The notes under the pieces are model-generated. The model was not told where the DNA came from. It made no database searches and saw only the letters and a list, made by a program, of their open reading frames with translations. From Limnohabitans sp. DM1 (GTDB lineage: Bacteria; Pseudomonadota; Gammaproteobacteria; Burkholderiales; Burkholderiaceae_C): DNA of 64,000 nucleotides. Below are positions 61,801-64,000 of the stretch, in pieces (the first letter of the stretch is position 1; each line of letters starts with the position of its first letter). The translations under genes and the position numbers were made by a program. The DNA is taken from positions 124,001-188,000 of the forward strand of contig NZ_CXOO01000015.1 in NCBI RefSeq assembly GCF_001269385.1. The letters run 5' to 3'.

Positions 61801-62261
61801 GGAAGTGTCCTGATGCGAATTTATCAGGTCATCATACAAATTTTGGGTGGGATTGGCATCAGGGTGATCACGGGGGCATGTGCTGATGCTGAAGCCCACT
61901 GATGTTGGTATTTTGGGCCATTGATCTTTGTATTCTGTAGGTATGCAGGAGTGATCAGATATTCACCCTTCCTGCAAGTTACCTATTGTGGGTTGTGTCT
62001 CAACTGCCGACGACAACGCTGAGCGTCAGATTTTCATGATTGAACGAAGCTGCGATGACAACGCTAGCGAGCTGGTATCCGACCACAAAATGGATTTGTC
62101 ATCTTTGACGGTCTGGAAAAGGCTGATTGCGGACTACGGTCTTGCGTTAGCCATTATCTGAAGCTAACCCTGAACGGAAGTACGTGGAACTTCCAATTAA
62201 TTCCCTTTAGCGGTTGCTAAATTCTTTCGCTGGATATTCCGTTTGCAGATTAAATTCGTCG
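61801..62261. other. Intergenic region with possible operon promoter and an unrecognised small frame
   Basis: 461 bases without a supported gene. The right half shows lower GC. A 41-codon frame at 62037-62162 (starting MIERSCDDNASEL) is open but has no recognised motif or strong ribosome site. The left part probably holds the promoter of the tetronate operon. Confidence 0.45.
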
Positions 62262-63506
62262 TCATCTGTGAATGAATGTGCTGAACTCCTGCAGTTCCAC
62301 CAACATGAGAGCCGCGTTTGTGATAGCAATCTGATTACACATGTGGATATAGCGGCTGTATGCTATTTCTCGCTGAGCACCAGTGCCACCACTTCGGTAT
62401 TTGACCAATTCACCATAGCGAAAGATAGATGCGTGGTGTGAGCCATTTCGAAGGGCACTGTCCTCAGAACTTGCAAAGGCGAATAGAACAGGATCACCAG
62501 AAAATGGATTTGACTTCTTAGCCTTTTCAACATCCTTGATGTACTTGTTCAGAGTCATATGCTCAAACTCGTCGAAGCGACGGCCATTCTTGATGTTGTT
62601 TAAGCATGCCAACGTAACAAAAGAGGAGGTCAGTGTCTCGTATGCTTGACCATAAAACATCTTGATGTCATTGAAATTTTTCGAACCAACGATTAGCTCA
62701 TCCACATCATCGCTGCCAACGCGCGTAAAAGCCAGCAACTGGCGGAACTGATCGAAATTAGCAAAGTAGTCTTGGAACAGCGCTATGTATCGTTCTAAGT
62801 TCTCACTCTCTAAATCAGATCTGTAGTAGGTCTCGAACGTGGCCATTTGGATCGGATGATTTTTCCTCAGCTCTTGAATGAGCTTCCTAAGTGGCTGTCT
62901 GAGATTGCCGATTGCGGGGTAAAAACCATCATCGAAAAAGGATGCAACGCACTTGAAGACGGTGGTACATGTGAAGTCAGGCAGGAATTTCCTGCGCATT
63001 TCGACATACTTAGCGATTTGCCCATTTAGGACATCGTGTGCATTTCCGCGCAGATTCATGCGAATGATATTGGCGACGACACTCCAGAGTTCTTTCGTGT
63101 AAGGCAATTCGAACTGAGTGGCAACATCTTTCAGCCGACTTTCCGCTGGCGCGCGCATGTAAGGGCGCGTAAGCTTAGTCAAAACAATCGAGGGAAAAGT
63201 CAATTGATCGTGATATTCATCGGCAGAGAACGCAATTGAAGGATGAAGATTTACGACCGGTCCGACCCTCTCACCATCAATCGCTCTGCAGTTTTCAGTA
63301 AATTCGATATGCGTGCTCAGCGGGACATCAGCCTTGGCAACTACTGTCAATGCGCTAAAGCAATGTGGACAGTCAAATGTGTGAGTGCAGGCATTCTCTA
63401 AGCCGACCCCAACACGCAATATGAACTTAGTGGTGCAAATCAAGCACTCTACGCAGCCTCCGATGACCATACGCCTCCCGTTATTTTTTTGTAACAATCC
63501 ATTCAT
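62262..63506 (-). CDS. Hypothetical protein with N-terminal zinc-ribbon-like cysteines
   Basis: 414 residues; function unknown. Near the N terminus CVECLIC (Cys18, 21, 24) and FDCPHC (Cys46, 49) form a probable zinc-binding ribbon with Cys40 close by. The rest is mostly polar and helix-like with many charged residues, and no catalytic motif was recognised. Base composition is clearly AT-richer than the neighbouring operons, suggesting foreign origin. Start is uncertain: 63506 (MNGLLQKN) or 63470 (MVIGGC), each with a weak ribosome site. It stands next to an ISL3-family transposase and has no operon partner. Confidence 0.65.
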   Translation of the reverse strand: MNGLLQKNNGRRMVIGGCVECLICTTKFILRVGVGLENACTHTFDCPHCFSALTVVAKADVPLSTHIEFTENCRAIDGERVGPVVNLHPSIAFSADEYHDQLTFPSIVLTKLTRPYMRAPAESRLKDVATQFELPYTKELWSVVANIIRMNLRGNAHDVLNGQIAKYVEMRRKFLPDFTCTTVFKCVASFFDDGFYPAIGNLRQPLRKLIQELRKNHPIQMATFETYYRSDLESENLERYIALFQDYFANFDQFRQLLAFTRVGSDDVDELIVGSKNFNDIKMFYGQAYETLTSSFVTLACLNNIKNGRRFDEFEHMTLNKYIKDVEKAKKSNPFSGDPVLFAFASSEDSALRNGSHHASIFRYGELVKYRSGGTGAQREIAYSRYIHMCNQIAITNAALMLVELQEFSTFIHR

Positions 63507-63728
63507 CTTTGAGACTGGACAACTACTTGCAATCATCAGGCAATGGCCCTTTGGTAACAGCTCTGAAGATGCCCACATCTCATTTCATCTTACTGTCTGT
63601 TTTGCAATCTATTCTCGGGCATGGAAATGACCGCTCTTGGCCGGTAGCGGTCAGCCAACGCACCTCTGTCGTTGGCAGCTCTCGTTGCATTTGCATCAAC
63701 CATCAAAATCGCCGTATCCACCATTTTT

Positions 63729-64000
63729 GGTTCTCTTGAAATTTGAGTGGGTAAGCTTCTGCCATATTGATCAACTTTTGAGCGTGAATTGATGACTGCC
63801 AAGCTGTTTGAATCTGCCCTGGGCATCACTGACCCGTGGTGCGTTGCCTCGGTTGAGTTCGACGAAGGTGCCAAGACCTTGACGATATTGATTGACTTCA
63901 AAGTCGGCAGTCGCTTTGCAGTCTCGGGTCACGATGGGCTGCATGGTGTGCACGACACGGTGGCCAAGACGTATCGGCACCTGAACTTCTTTCAACACGA
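63729..64000 (+). mobile_element. ISL3-family insertion sequence, left part (truncated by window edge)
   Basis: The transposase start at 63792 is preceded by GGTTCTCTTGAAATTTGAGTGGG (63729-63751), which resembles ISL3-type left inverted repeats; the right end is outside the window, so the boundary and repeat are unverified. Confidence 0.5.
63792..64000 (+). CDS. ISL3-family transposase, N-terminal part
   Basis: The first 69 residues are visible and match the ISL3 transposase start: LFESALGITDPW, then FKVGSRFAVSGHDG and KTYRHLNFFQHE. The rest lies beyond the window, so integrity is unknown. The ATG at 63792 is the natural start. Confidence 0.85.
   Translation, partial: MTAKLFESALGITDPWCVASVEFDEGAKTLTILIDFKVGSRFAVSGHDGLHGVHDTVAKTYRHLNFFQH

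Noticed and set aside
62037..62162. Short frame in the gap upstream of the zinc-ribbon gene
   Set aside because: Open for 41 codons but no recognised motif or ribosome site; kept only as a note.

Overview
The window reads as the chromosomal replication-origin region of a betaproteobacterium of the order Burkholderiales, most likely Comamonadaceae (relatives of Limnohabitans, Rhodoferax or Hydrogenophaga). The reasons are the gene order gyrB-dnaN-dnaA / rpmH-rnpA-yidD-yidC-mnmE, the GC-rich codon use, and the style of the accessory families (TTT/Bug receptors, form I CO dehydrogenase, 3-hydroxybutyrate oligomer hydrolase). All calls come from reading the sequence; no database search was run.

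Layout. 1-3140: start of a class III alcohol dehydrogenase, then a scarred region with two decayed copies of the gyrB 3' end and, between one copy and gyrB, a HipB-like repressor without HipA and a BAAT-type hydrolase. 3144-12853: gyrB, dnaN, dnaA on the minus strand; a short origin/dnaA promoter region; rpmH, rnpA, yidD, yidC, mnmE on the plus strand. 13117-20557: fatty acid desaturase, PAS-LuxR regulator, and a run of thiolase, acyl-CoA synthetase, 3-hydroxybutyrate dehydrogenase and a lipoprotein 3HB-oligomer hydrolase that could form a complete route from 3HB oligomers to acetyl-CoA. 20883-25487: five-gene branched-chain-amino-acid-type ABC importer. 25566-41466: cupin protein, Kef-type antiporter, kdsD-kdsC-lptC (LPS), glycine-rich RRM protein, Amt, GDT1-type cation transporter, rsmA-surA-lptD divergent from amgK-rsmE, and an MFS transporter. 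41432-43767: lipase and M20 peptidase.

44039-56517: an aerobic carbon monoxide oxidation cluster. A PAS-LytTR protein that looks like the heme-based CO sensor RcoM lies upstream of coxM-coxS-coxL. CoxL carries the form I active-site motif AYRCSFR, so this is a true CO dehydrogenase and not a generic hydroxylase. Maturation genes follow: coxG, coxD, coxE, coxF, a MocA-like cytidylyltransferase and coxI. Two genes of unclear role, a 2OG-Fe(II)-oxygenase-like protein and a polytopic membrane protein, sit inside the cluster. CoxF has an unusual C-terminal tail with three Cys-Cys pairs.

56597-61800: a minus-strand L-threonate-type (tetronate) catabolic operon: TTT receptor, ltnD, otnK, otnC, otnI. 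62262-64000: a lower-GC zinc-ribbon protein of unknown function and the start of an ISL3-family transposase, probably acquired DNA. Three families of short palindromic repeats are scattered between genes, one of them inside the cox run and one inside the tetronate operon.
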